From JBKPRX01 sp046734795 (GTDB lineage: Bacteria; Actinomycetota; Thermoleophilia; Gaiellales; Gaiellaceae), in NCBI GenBank assembly GCA_046734795.1, contig JBKPRX010000017.1, positions 1 to 19,061 of the forward strand: a DNA stretch of 19,061 nt, given 5' to 3'. The notes beneath the pieces were generated by a model. That model saw nothing but the letters and a program-made list of their open reading frames with translations, was not told where the DNA came from and did not search any database. Position numbers and translations under genes: made by a program. This document shows, piece after piece, positions 1-8,556 of this stretch. Every line of letters begins with the position of its first letter. The stretch's first letter is position 1.

Positions 1-1046
1 CGCACGGAGGCAGGCAGTCGCAGCCGCTCGACGGTCCCGATCTGCGGCACGAACGTCCGCGGGTCCTCCGCGTACAGCCGCACTTCGACGGCATGCCCGC
101 GCAAGCGCGCGTCGCGAACGCCCGGCGACAGTGGCTCGCCACGCGCGATCGCGAGCTGCTCCGCGACGAGATCGAGACCCGTGACGAGCTCGGTCACCGG
201 ATGCTCTACCTGGATGCGTGCGTTCAGCTCGAGGAAGTACAGCTCGTCGCCGTCGAGCACGAACTCCGCGGTGCCGGCGTTGACGTAGCCGATCGCGCGA
301 GCGAAGGCCGTCGCGGCATCCTCCAGTCGCGCACGCAGAGACGCATCGACCGCCGGTGAGGGCGACTCCTCCAAGAGCTTCTGGTGTCGACGCTGGATCG
401 AGCACTCGCGCTCGCCGAGCGCGACCACGGTCCCGTGCGCATCCGCGAGAAGCTGAACCTCGACGTGCCGCGGCCGCTCGAGGTAGCGCTCGCAGAACAC
501 GCGGTCGTCGCCGAACGCATTTCCGGCCTCGCGGCGCGCGGCGTCGAGCGCCGCCGCGAGCTCGTCGCGCTGGCGGACGACCCGCATGCCGCGCCCGCCG
601 CCGCCTGCCGCGGCCTTGACGAGCAGCGGAAACCCAAGCTCGTCCGGTTCGCCGGTCGAAAGCACCGGAACTCCCGCCGCGCGTGCAAGCTCTTTCGCCG
701 CGACCTTGTCGCCGCCGCGCTCGAGCGCAGCCGGCGGCGGACCCACCCACACGAGCCCGGCGTCGAGCACGGCCGTCGCGAGCGTTGCGCTCTCCGCGAG
801 GAAGCCATAGCCGGGATGGACGGCGTCGGCGCCCCCTTCGCGAGCCGCGCGCACGTGCTCGGCGGCATCGAGGTACGAGGCGATCTCGACTGTTCGGTCG
901 GCACTGCGGGCGTGAAGCGAGCTGCGATCGTCTGGCGCGACGACGGCGACCGTCGCGATCCCGAGCTCTCGGCACGTTCGGAAGATCCGGAGAGCGATCT
1001 CGCCGCGGTTCGCGACGAGGAGCCGCCCTAGTTGAGCGTTCGACAC
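1..1046 (-). CDS. Biotin carboxylase (acyl-CoA carboxylase alpha subunit), 3' end cut by window edge
   Basis: ATP-dependent carboxylation of the biotin carrier, the first half-reaction of acetyl-, propionyl- or methylcrotonyl-CoA carboxylases. 348 residues are visible. The N-terminal domain has LLVANRGEIALRIFR (residues 9-23) and HPGYGFLAES (77-86). The ATP-grasp glycine loop AAAGGGGRGMR follows the conserved Lys144. ERECSIQRRHQKLLEE lies near 212-227, and the catalytic stretch ELNARIQVEHPVTE near 273-286. The motif has NAR where most relatives have NTR or NPR. The start chosen is GTG at 1046-1044, because the conserved N-terminus begins about 8 residues later and no better start exists. No clear Shine-Dalgarno sequence is visible. 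Whether a biotinyl domain is fused at the C-terminus, and so which acyl-CoA is used, cannot be seen here. It is divergent from the GntR gene. Confidence 0.93.
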   Translation of the reverse strand, partial: MSNAQLGRLLVANRGEIALRIFRTCRELGIATVAVVAPDDRSSLHARSADRTVEIASYLDAAEHVRAAREGGADAVHPGYGFLAESATLATAVLDAGLVWVGPPPAALERGGDKVAAKELARAAGVPVLSTGEPDELGFPLLVKAAAGGGGRGMRVVRQRDELAAALDAARREAGNAFGDDRVFCERYLERPRHVEVQLLADAHGTVVALGERECSIQRRHQKLLEESPSPAVDASLRARLEDAATAFARAIGYVNAGTAEFVLDGDELYFLELNARIQVEHPVTELVTGLDLVAEQLAIARGEPLSPGVRDARLRGHAVEVRLYAEDPRTFVPQIGTVERLRLPASV

Positions 1047-1052
1047 CGCCGT

Positions 1053-1457
1053 ATGATGCTGTTCGTGATCGAGTTCCACCTCGACCAGCGCTCCGGCGTC
1101 GCGCCGTACCTCCAGATCGTCCAGCAGGTGCGCGAGGCGCTGCGGCTGGGGGTGCTCGACGTCGGCGACCAGCTGCCGACGGTGCGACAAGTCGTCGCCC
1201 ACCTGGCGATCAACCCGAACACGGTCGCGAAGGCCTACCGCGAGCTCGAGCGAGATGGGCTCGTCGCTGCACGGCAGGGCCGGGGAACCTTCGTCACGAG
1301 CACGCTCGCCGCTCCGTCGATCGAGCATCACGAGCGCCTGCGCGAGGAGCTCGAACGGTGGCTCGCGGCTGCCGTGCGCGACGGGCTCGGCGAGGAAGAC
1401 ATCCGCGCGCTCGTCTCGAGGACGCTGCGGGAGGTGCTCGGCCGGCGCGCGGCATGA
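1053..1457 (+). CDS. GntR-family transcriptional regulator, YtrA type
   Basis: A short (134 aa) DNA-binding regulator. The N-terminal winged helix (about residues 12-78) carries the typical GntR signature: PYLQIVQQVREAL, then GDQLPTVRQVVAHLAINPNTVAKAYRELERDGL and the wing GRGTFV. The C-terminal part is only about 55 residues and helical, as in the YtrA subfamily, which lacks a large effector-binding domain. YtrA-type regulators usually repress the ABC exporter operon they head. The ABC ATPase gene follows with a 4-bp ATGA overlap, which fits autoregulation. The start is uncertain: ATG 1053, ATG 1056 and GTG 1065 are all in frame, and no strong ribosome site separates them. Confidence 0.9.
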   Translation: MMLFVIEFHLDQRSGVAPYLQIVQQVREALRLGVLDVGDQLPTVRQVVAHLAINPNTVAKAYRELERDGLVAARQGRGTFVTSTLAAPSIEHHERLREELERWLAAAVRDGLGEEDIRALVSRTLREVLGRRAA

Positions 1458-2353
1458 CCGCGCCGCTCGAGACGCGCGGGCTCGGCAAACGCTTTCGGCG
1501 CCGGTGGGCCTTGCGCGATTGCACGCTCGCAGTTCCTGACGGTGCCGTCGTCGGTCTCGCCGGGCCGAACGGCGCCGGGAAGTCGACGCTCCTCGAGCTT
1601 GCCGTCGGGCTCCTCCAGCCGTCGACCGGAGACATCCGCGTGCTCGGCCGCGAGCCGTGGAACGACCCGTCGACGCTGGCGGACGTCGGCTATGTCGCGC
1701 AAGACGCGCCGCTCTACCGGTACTTCACGGTCGGCGACACGCTCGACTTCGCCCGCTCGACGAACCGGCGCTGGGACGCCTCGGTCGCCGGCGCGTTCCT
1801 CGCGGGCTTGCGTCTCGATACACGCGTCGGCTCGCTGACCGTCGGCGAGCGCGCACGGCTCGCGCTCGCAGTGGCGCTCGGCAAGCGACCCTCGCTCCTT
1901 CTCCTCGACGAGCCGTTCGCGCATCTCGACCCGCTCGCGGGGCGCGAGTTCCTCCAGCTCTTGATGGACGGCGTCACCGAGACGGAAGCGACAGCAGTGA
2001 TCGCCTCGCACGTCGTCGCAGACATCGAGCGTGTCTGCGACCACATCGTCCTCATGAGCGGCGGCGCAGTGCTGTTGCAGGGCGATGTCGAAGCGCTTCT
2101 GGAGTCGCACCGGCTGCTGACGGGGCCGCGGCGTCCGCTCGGACGAGTCCGCGGCGTCGCGGACGTCGTGCGTGAGAGCTACAGCGGCAGGCAGCTGACC
2201 CTGCTTGCGCGGCTCGATGGACCGATCGTCGATCCGTCGTGGTCGGTCGAGCCGATCGGGCTCGAGGAGCTGCTGCTCGCGTACATGGCGCCCGACCGCT
2301 TGCCGCAGCGGCCGCCGCCGGCAGAGGAGAGGCGGCTGCGATGGCATGGGTGA
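1454..2353 (+). CDS. ABC transporter ATP-binding protein (exporter/ABC-2 type)
   Basis: A 299-aa nucleotide-binding subunit that should power the membrane protein encoded next. Walker A is GPNGAGKST near residues 39-47. Walker B is SLLLLDEP, followed by the D-loop AHLDPLAG. The H-loop histidine is in VIASHVVADIERVCDHIVLM. The signature motif is degenerate: LTVGERARLALA stands where LSGGQ is usual, keeping only the second glycine and the following basic residue. The last 90 residues are a variable regulatory tail typical of YtrB/EcsA-like ATPases. The start ATG overlaps the GntR stop, and the stop lies inside the next gene (13-bp overlap), so the three genes are translationally coupled. The cargo is unknown. 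A lipid, peptide or antibiotic export or sensing role would be usual for such sets. Confidence 0.92.
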   Translation: MTAPLETRGLGKRFRRRWALRDCTLAVPDGAVVGLAGPNGAGKSTLLELAVGLLQPSTGDIRVLGREPWNDPSTLADVGYVAQDAPLYRYFTVGDTLDFARSTNRRWDASVAGAFLAGLRLDTRVGSLTVGERARLALAVALGKRPSLLLLDEPFAHLDPLAGREFLQLLMDGVTETEATAVIASHVVADIERVCDHIVLMSGGAVLLQGDVEALLESHRLLTGPRRPLGRVRGVADVVRESYSGRQLTLLARLDGPIVDPSWSVEPIGLEELLLAYMAPDRLPQRPPPAEERRLRWHG

Positions 2354-3285
2354 CGTGGCGGCAGCATCGGCTTCAGTTGCTCGTCTGGAGCACGGCGCTC
2401 GTCGCGCTCGCCGTCGCGGCGGCGGTGACGGCGGTACCGATCCGCGATGCGTACAACCGCGACGCGCTCGCTGCCTGCCTGCCGCCGACGACGCGGTCCG
2501 GCTGCGATCTGATCGTTCGCCATCTGCAGACGCAGTTCGGCGACCTCACGCGGCTCGTTAGCTACCTCGTTCTCGTGCCCGCGCTCGTCGGCGCATTCGT
2601 CGGCGCGCCGCTCGTCGCCCGCGAGTACGAGCTCGGGACGTTCCGCTTCGCGTGGACGCAAGGCGTCAGCTCGCGGCGGTGGCTGCTCGCGAAGACGGCC
2701 GCGCTCGCGATCGCAACCGTCGCCGTCGCGGCGATCTTGAGCGCGATCGTCGTCTGGTGGCGGCAACCGTTCGACTCCTTCGGCGGCCGCCTGCACCCGA
2801 GCGTCTTCGACGTCGAGGGGATCGTCGTGCCGGCGTACGCACTGTTTGCGCTGTCGCTCGGCATCCTCGCCGGTGTCGTGCTCAGGCGGACGGTGACCGC
2901 GATGACGGTGACTGTCGGCCTCTTCATCGCGGCGCGGTTCGCCGTCGCGAGCATCAGGCCGCATTTCCTCTCGCCGCACCACCAGCGCGTCGCCGAGCTC
3001 GATCCGACGACGCACGCGCGCGACTGGATCCTCGACAACTCGCTCGTCGATGCCGTCGGCAGGCGCATCACCGCCGGCCGCGAGGAGTTCGCGATCCAGC
3101 ACGCGCAGCGCGCGCGGATCGATCCGCACGACTACCTGGCGTCGATCGGCTGGCGGCGCGAGCTGACGTTCCAGCCGGCTGGGCGCTTCTGGACGTTCCA
3201 GCTTTTCGAGGCCGGGATCTTTCTTGCCCTCGCGATCCTGCTGACGATCGCAACCGTCGCCTCGCTGCGACGACGACAGGCATGA
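2341..3285 (+). CDS. ABC-2-like membrane permease subunit
   Basis: A 314-aa integral membrane protein and the likely partner of the preceding ATPase. It begins MAWVTWRQHRLQLLVW, the amphipathic WRQHR opening seen in many actinobacterial ABC-2-type membrane proteins. About six hydrophobic segments can be read: residues about 11-34, 72-92, 118-138, 160-180, 184-206 and a last one near 285-308. An outward loop of about 80 residues lies between segments 5 and 6. The cytoplasmic turn EYELGTFRFAWTQGVSSRRWLLAK after segment 2 is the characteristic coupling region of this group. The start is ATG 2341, nested in the end of the ATPase gene. The stop overlaps the next start by 4 bp (ATGA). Confidence 0.85.
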   Translation: MAWVTWRQHRLQLLVWSTALVALAVAAAVTAVPIRDAYNRDALAACLPPTTRSGCDLIVRHLQTQFGDLTRLVSYLVLVPALVGAFVGAPLVAREYELGTFRFAWTQGVSSRRWLLAKTAALAIATVAVAAILSAIVVWWRQPFDSFGGRLHPSVFDVEGIVVPAYALFALSLGILAGVVLRRTVTAMTVTVGLFIAARFAVASIRPHFLSPHHQRVAELDPTTHARDWILDNSLVDAVGRRITAGREEFAIQHAQRARIDPHDYLASIGWRRELTFQPAGRFWTFQLFEAGIFLALAILLTIATVASLRRRQA

Positions 3286-4325
3286 CGGACGAAACGAGCG
3301 GGTTCGACCGCGCCCGCATGCTGCGTGCGCTCGCGGCCGCGGGCGCGACGGCGGCAATCGCGCCGTCCGACCTCCTCGCCGCCGGCGACGGCTTTCCGCA
3401 ACCGCATCCACGCTGGCGGTTCGTGTTCGTGAACCACGCGACGACGAATCCGTTCTTCGTCCCGACGCTGTATGGCATCGGAGACGCCGGCACGCTCACC
3501 GCGACGACATACGAATGGACCGGCTCGAAACGAAGTGACGTGGGTGAGATGGTCGCCGCGATGCGACGCGCGATTCGTGACCGCGTCGACGGGATCAGCG
3601 TGTCACTGATCGACCGAACGGCATTCGATGCGCCGACTGCGGAAGCGTTGCGCCAGGGAATCCCGGTCGTTGCCTACAACGCCGACGGCGGCCGTGCAAA
3701 TCGCAGGCTCTCCTACATCGGACAAGACCTGTACCAGTCCGGCCTCGAGGTCGGCGCGCGGATCGCACAGCTCGTCGGTCACGGCGAGGTTGCGCTCTTC
3801 ATCGCGACGCCGGGCCAGCTGAACATCCAGCCGCGCGTCGACGGCGCGGTCGCAGCGATCCGCGACTCCGGAAAGCCGATCCGCGTCCGCGTGGTCGCGA
3901 CGGGGACCGACGTGCGCGAGGAGTTCGCGCGGATCGAGCGGACGTATCTCCGCAACAAGCAGCTGCGCGGGCTCTTCGCCGTCGACGGCGGCTCGACCGC
4001 AGCCGTCGCGGCCGTCGTCGAGCGCTACGGCCTCCACCGGAAGGGCATCCACGCAGGCGGCTACGACCTGCTCGCGGGCACCCTGCGTGGGATCGCGGCC
4101 GGCCGGCTCGACTTCACGATCGACCAGCAGCCCTATCTCCAGGGATTCCTGCCCGTCCTGCAGCTCTTCCTCGCCCGGTACTCCGGCGGGCTCGTCTCAC
4201 CCGCGGACACGAACACGGGCCACGTCTTCGTCACGGCCCGCAACGTGAAGCCGTACGTGACAACTCGCTCTCGGTTCGAGGGCAGCTCCGCCGTTCGGCG
4301 CTACCCGCCGACGAAGAACGGTTGA
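3282..4325 (+). CDS. Periplasmic sugar-binding-type protein (PBP type 1), first of two
   Basis: A 347-aa protein of the LacI/ribose-binding-protein fold, which binds small sugars outside the membrane. The N-terminus has a weakly twin-arginine-like leader, FDRARMLRALAAAGATAAIAPSDLLAAG (residues 8-35), without a true RR pair. The mature part starts with RWRFVFVNHATTNPFF, the usual first strand and sugar loop. Later it has MRRAIRDRVDGISVSLID, GIPVVAYNADG, YIGQDLYQSGLEVGARIAQ, the hinge region GLFAVDGGSTAAVAAVVE and GRLDFTIDQQPYLQGFLPVLQL, all characteristic of this fold. Its start overlaps the ABC-2 permease stop by 4 bp, so it is translated with the exporter-like genes. By family it would rather serve the importer downstream, where a second binding protein already exists. 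The ligand cannot be told from the sequence. Confidence 0.85.
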   Translation: MTDETSGFDRARMLRALAAAGATAAIAPSDLLAAGDGFPQPHPRWRFVFVNHATTNPFFVPTLYGIGDAGTLTATTYEWTGSKRSDVGEMVAAMRRAIRDRVDGISVSLIDRTAFDAPTAEALRQGIPVVAYNADGGRANRRLSYIGQDLYQSGLEVGARIAQLVGHGEVALFIATPGQLNIQPRVDGAVAAIRDSGKPIRVRVVATGTDVREEFARIERTYLRNKQLRGLFAVDGGSTAAVAAVVERYGLHRKGIHAGGYDLLAGTLRGIAAGRLDFTIDQQPYLQGFLPVLQLFLARYSGGLVSPADTNTGHVFVTARNVKPYVTTRSRFEGSSAVRRYPPTKNG

Positions 4326-4349
4326 CCTAAACCACTAGGGGAGTAGTAT
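4322..4349 (+). promoter_or_regulatory. Candidate promoter for the sugar-import operon
   Basis: TTGACC (4322-4327) and TAGTAT (4344-4349) are spaced by 16 bp and resemble -35 and -10 boxes. The -35 box overlaps the stop codon of the preceding gene. Transcription would begin near 4356, at the foot of the hairpin at 4354-4373. This AT-richer patch is distinctive in such GC-rich surroundings. It is seen by eye only and not tested. Confidence 0.45.
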
Positions 4350-4353
4350 TTTG

Positions 4354-4373
4354 ACGCCGCGGTTCTGCGGCGT
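4354..4373 (+). promoter_or_regulatory. Hairpin in the predicted 5' leader of the binding-protein mRNA
   Basis: A perfect 7-bp inverted repeat: ACGCCGC (4354-4360) and GCGGCGT (4367-4373) with a 6-nt loop. No T-run follows on the plus strand, so it is not a classical terminator. If transcription starts near 4356, the hairpin would lie at or very near the 5' end of the mRNA. There it could protect the transcript or act as an operator. The ribosome site GAGGAGGAGGG lies 16 bases or more downstream and stays free. Confidence 0.4.
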
Positions 4374-4402
4374 GACCCGTTGGGATTGAGGAGGAGGGTT
4401 TG

Positions 4403-5470
4403 ATGAAGGTGTTTTCTCGCCGGAAGCGTGTGCTCGCAGTCGTGCTCGCTGTGGCAGCCGCCGTCACCGTTGCGGCGACGGCAGGTGCGAAGGTGCAGCG
4501 CTCGTCGGCGGCCGTGCAGGCGTGCGTTCTCTTGCCTGACACGAAGTCGTCTGCTCGCTACGAGCTCTTCGACCGCCCGTACCTTGCGGCCGCATTCAAG
4601 GCCGCCGGTGTGGCGGCGAGCATCAACAACGCGCAGGGCGACGCGCAGAAGATGCGTTCACAGGCGGACGACTGCGTCACGAACGGCGCGAAGGTCGTTC
4701 TGCTCGACGCTCTCGATCCGGGCTCGGGCGCGGCGATCACGAACGCCGTCGTCGCGGGCGGTGCAAAGGTGATCGACTACGACCGGCTCGTTCCCGGCAG
4801 CAAGGCGTCCTACTACGTGTCGTTCGACAACGTCGGCGTCGGAAAGCTGATGGGCCGTGGGCTCGTCGCCGCGCTCCGGCACAACGGGAAGTACTCCCAG
4901 CATCCGACCGTCGTCGAGTTGAACGGCGGCATCGCGGACAACAACGCGAAGCTGTTCAAGCAGGGCTACGACTCGATCCTCAACCCTCTCTACAAGAAGG
5001 GGACCTTGAAGAAGGGCTCCGCGGGCGACCAGTGGACGGACTGGGATCCGAACAAGGGTCTGACGATCTTCGAGCAGATGCTCGCGCGGAACAGCAACAA
5101 GATCGACGCGGCGATCGCCGCGAACGACGGCCTCGCCGGCTCGGTCATCTCGGCCCTCAAAAACCACGGGCTGAAGCCGATTCCGGTCACGGGTCAGGAC
5201 GCGACGCCGACCGGCGTGCAGTACATCCTCGCCGGCTGGCAGACGGGGACCGTCTACAAGTCGATCAAGGTCGAGGCCGGTGCTGCTTCGAAGGCCGCGA
5301 TCGCGCTCGTCAAGGGCGGCTCGGTCCGCGTCAACGGCCACGTCAGCGGCACGCCGTCCGTGCTCTTGACGCCCGTGTGGGTGACGAAGTCGAACTACAA
5401 GATCCTGTTCCGGGACGGCTTCGTGAAGAAGACCCAGGTCTGCGTCGGCCAATACAAGAAGTTCTGCTAG
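4403..5470 (+). CDS. Sugar ABC transporter substrate-binding protein, XylF-like
   Basis: A 355-aa secreted or lipid-surface binding protein that should deliver a sugar to the permease encoded downstream. A Sec signal peptide is clear: basic MKVFSRRKRVL, then a hydrophobic core to about residue 27 (VTVAATAGA), with cleavage near AGA-K. The mature part carries PDTKSSARYELFDRPYLAAAFKAAG, GDAQKMRSQADDCVTNGAKVVLLDALD and GAKVIDYDRLVPGSKASYYVSFDNVGVGKLMG. Further on are the long PTVVELNGGIADNNA segment and GLAGSVISALKNHGLKPIPVTGQDAT, a pattern typical of the D-xylose-binding (XylF) branch. ATG 4403 is chosen because the strong ribosome site GAGGAGGAGGG (about 4388-4398) precedes it closely. An upstream TTG at 4400 is possible but less well placed. 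Xylose is the best guess for ligand, not proven. Confidence 0.9.
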   Translation: MKVFSRRKRVLAVVLAVAAAVTVAATAGAKVQRSSAAVQACVLLPDTKSSARYELFDRPYLAAAFKAAGVAASINNAQGDAQKMRSQADDCVTNGAKVVLLDALDPGSGAAITNAVVAGGAKVIDYDRLVPGSKASYYVSFDNVGVGKLMGRGLVAALRHNGKYSQHPTVVELNGGIADNNAKLFKQGYDSILNPLYKKGTLKKGSAGDQWTDWDPNKGLTIFEQMLARNSNKIDAAIAANDGLAGSVISALKNHGLKPIPVTGQDATPTGVQYILAGWQTGTVYKSIKVEAGAASKAAIALVKGGSVRVNGHVSGTPSVLLTPVWVTKSNYKILFRDGFVKKTQVCVGQYKKFC

Positions 5471-5498
5471 CGGCGACGTGTCGACCACGCGAATGCGT

Positions 5499-5523
5499 AG
5501 GCGGGGCCTATACGGCCCCGCCT
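5499..5523 (+). terminator. Strong intergenic hairpin between binding-protein and ATPase genes
   Basis: A 10-bp perfect stem: AGGCGGGGCC (5499-5508) pairs with GGCCCCGCCT (5514-5523) around a TATAC loop. It is very GC-rich and followed by CCGTCGTGATAGG rather than a T-run. It may be an intrinsic terminator of the actinobacterial tailless kind. It could also be a partial terminator or stabiliser that keeps the binding-protein mRNA more abundant than the ATPase and permease mRNA, as is common in sugar ABC operons. The remainder of 5471-5545 shows no gene. Confidence 0.7.
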
Positions 5524-5545
5524 CCGTCGTGATAGGACCGCCGCA

Positions 5546-6324
<779 letters not shown>

Positions 6325-6328
<4 letters not shown>

Positions 6329-7557
6329 GCACTGCCGCGCCGCAGGAGATCCAAGCGACCGCAGAAGGCGGCGACGGCGTCCGCGATGCTGCGCGCGCCT
6401 ATGTCGAGCGGCTGAAGGCGGGTGACGTCGGCAGCCTCCCGGTGATCGTCGGGATGGTGATCCTGATCATCCTGTTCACGCTCAAGGTCGACGTCTTCTT
6501 CACGGCGACGAACTTCAACAACCTGATCACGCAGCTCGCGGGAACGGTGTTGATCGCGATCGGAGTCGTGTTCGTGCTGCTGATCGGCGAGATCGATCTC
6601 TCGATCGGATTCGTCAGCGGCGTCTGTGCGGTGTGCGCGGTGTGGCTGCAACAAGCTGGATCGAGCCACGATGTGAACGGTCTCGTCGCGATTGCAGCCG
6701 GGCTCGGCCTCGGTGCGCTGATCGGCGCGGTGCAGGGCTCGTTCGTCGCGCTGATCGGCGTGCCCTCGTTCGTCGTCACGCTCGCCGGCCTGCTCATCTT
6801 CCAAGGCGTCGTGATCCGCTGGCTCGGCTCGCAGGCGGCGATCGGTATCGACGACCACTTCCTGAACGACACCGCCAACTACTTCCTCTCCGACACCGCC
6901 GGCTGGATCGTCGCGGGCATCGTGACGCTTGGCTTCTTGCTGACCGCGGTCGCGCGTGTTCTGTCGCGTCGTCGTGCGGGACTGCCCGCGGGGAACCCGA
7001 CGCTGATCGCACTGCGCGTCATCTTCATCGGCGTGATCGCCTTCGGTGCGACGGCGATCGCGAATCGCGACCGCGGCGTTCCGTTCGCGGGCCTGCTCGT
7101 CGTCTTCATGGTCGCGCTCGGAACCTACGTCGCGACGCGAACGCCGTACGGACGCCACATCTACGCGGTCGGCGGGAACGCGGAAGCCGCCCGGCGGGCG
7201 GGCATCAACGTTCCGTTCATCCGCATCACCGTCTTCATGATCTCCGGCGTGATGGCCGCGCTCGGTGGGATCGTCTTCGCCGCGCGGATCAGCTCGGTCG
7301 CGCCTGACGCAGGCGGCGGCTCACGACTCCTCGACGCGATCGCCGCGGCGGTGATCGGCGGTACGAGCCTCTTCGGCGGCCGCGGCCGCGTCGTCGCCGC
7401 GTTGCTCGGCGGCCTCGTGATCGCGACGATCGCGAACGGCCTCTCGCTCATCGGCTCGAGCGCGTCGACGCAGCTGATCATCACCGGCCTCATCCTCCTC
7501 GCAGCCGTCACGCTCGACACGCTCACGCGTCGGCGCCTCGAGCGCGCGGGCCGCTGA
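6325..7557 (+). CDS. Sugar ABC transporter permease, XylH/RbsC-like
   Basis: A 410-aa membrane subunit of the CUT2 importer. A cytoplasmic N-terminal extension of about 45 residues precedes about ten hydrophobic segments. The family's hallmark stretches are FFTATNFNNLITQLAGTVLIAIGVVFVLLIGEIDLSIGF, GVPSFVVTLAGLLIFQG, TPYGRHIYAVGGNAEAARRAGI (the EAA-like loop touching the ATPase), and AAVIGGTSLFGGRGRVVAALLGGLVIATIANGLSL. The length and the long periplasmic insertion around residues 178-195 resemble XylH-type permeases. The start is GTG 6325, overlapping the ATPase stop. A longer upstream reading frame exists but would run through the ATPase gene and is not credible. The oxidoreductase gene follows 7 bp later, so the two likely share a transcript. 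Confidence 0.92.
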
Positions 7558-7564
7558 GCGGCGT

Positions 7565-8545
7565 GTGACGGGTCCGGTCCGCGTCGGCGTCCTCTCGACT
7601 GCGGGCATCAACCGTGCGGTGCTTCCGGCGCTCGAGGCTTCGTCGCTGACGAAGGTCGTCGCGGTCGCAAGCCGCTCGCACGAGCGCGCGAGCGCATACG
7701 CGCGCGAGCACCGGATCGCACGCGCGTACGGCACGTACGACGAGCTGCTCGCGGATCCTGACGTCGACGCCGTGTACATCCCGCTGCCGAATGGGCTGCA
7801 CGTCGAGTGGTCGGTGCGCGCTCTTGAGACCGGCAAGCACGTGCTCTGCGAGAAGTCGCTCGACTGGCGGCCCGACGAGGTCGCGCGCGCCTTCGACGTC
7901 GCCGAGGCGCGCGGCCTCGTGCTGATGGAGGCGTTCATGTATCGCCACCATCCGCAGACGAAGCAGATCGCCGAGCTCGTGAAAGGCGGGGCGATCGGCG
8001 AGCTGCGCGTCATCCGCGTGTCCTTCGGCTTCACGCTCGACGAGCCGACGAACGTCCGGCTTGTCCCCGAGCTCGGCGGCGGCTCACTGCTCGACGTCGG
8101 CTGCTACTGCGTCAGCCTCGCGCGACTCGTTGCGGGCGAGCCCACGCTCGTGACTGGACACGAAGTCCTCGGGCCCACCGGAATCGACATGCGCTTTACC
8201 GGAACGCTCCGGTTCGACGGAGACGTGCTCGCGCACTTCGACTCCGCGTTCGACATTCCGCAACGCGACGCGGCCGAGATAGTCGGCTCCGAAGGAGTGC
8301 TTGAGATCGCGAGCCCGTTCATGATCGTCCGCGAATCCTTGCGGCTGCTGCGCGGCGAGAAGGCGGAAGAGATCGCCGTCGAGCACGGCGACCGGTATCG
8401 GCTCCAAGCCGACAACTTCGCCGCCGCGATTCGTGGGACCGCCGAGCCGCTGCTCGGACGTGCCGACGCGGTCGGCCAGGTGCGCACGCTGGACGCGCTC
8501 AGGCGTTCCGCCGCGTCCGGAGGTGCGCCGACCGGCGTGAGCTAG
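7565..8545 (+). CDS. Gfo/Idh/MocA family oxidoreductase (possible sugar 1-dehydrogenase)
   Basis: A 326-aa NAD(P)-dependent dehydrogenase. The N-terminal Rossmann strand is VRVGVLSTAGINRAVLPAL. The second part has DVDAVYIPLPNGLHVEWSVRALETGKHVLCEKSL, MEAFMYRHHPQTKQIAELV and GGGSLLDVGCYCVSLARLV. These are typical of the branch holding NADP+-dependent D-xylose 1-dehydrogenase and dihydrodiol dehydrogenases. The usual CEKP motif reads CEKS here: the lysine is kept but the proline is lost. Directly downstream of a XylF/XylH-like importer, oxidation of the imported pentose to the lactone is a sensible role, though inferred. GTG 7565 is chosen because the first strand begins at residue 5. No strong ribosome site is visible, and coupling to the permease stop 8 bp upstream is likely. 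Confidence 0.9.
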   Translation: MTGPVRVGVLSTAGINRAVLPALEASSLTKVVAVASRSHERASAYAREHRIARAYGTYDELLADPDVDAVYIPLPNGLHVEWSVRALETGKHVLCEKSLDWRPDEVARAFDVAEARGLVLMEAFMYRHHPQTKQIAELVKGGAIGELRVIRVSFGFTLDEPTNVRLVPELGGGSLLDVGCYCVSLARLVAGEPTLVTGHEVLGPTGIDMRFTGTLRFDGDVLAHFDSAFDIPQRDAAEIVGSEGVLEIASPFMIVRESLRLLRGEKAEEIAVEHGDRYRLQADNFAAAIRGTAEPLLGRADAVGQVRTLDALRRSAASGGAPTGVS

Positions 8546-8556
8546 GCTGACCCGCC

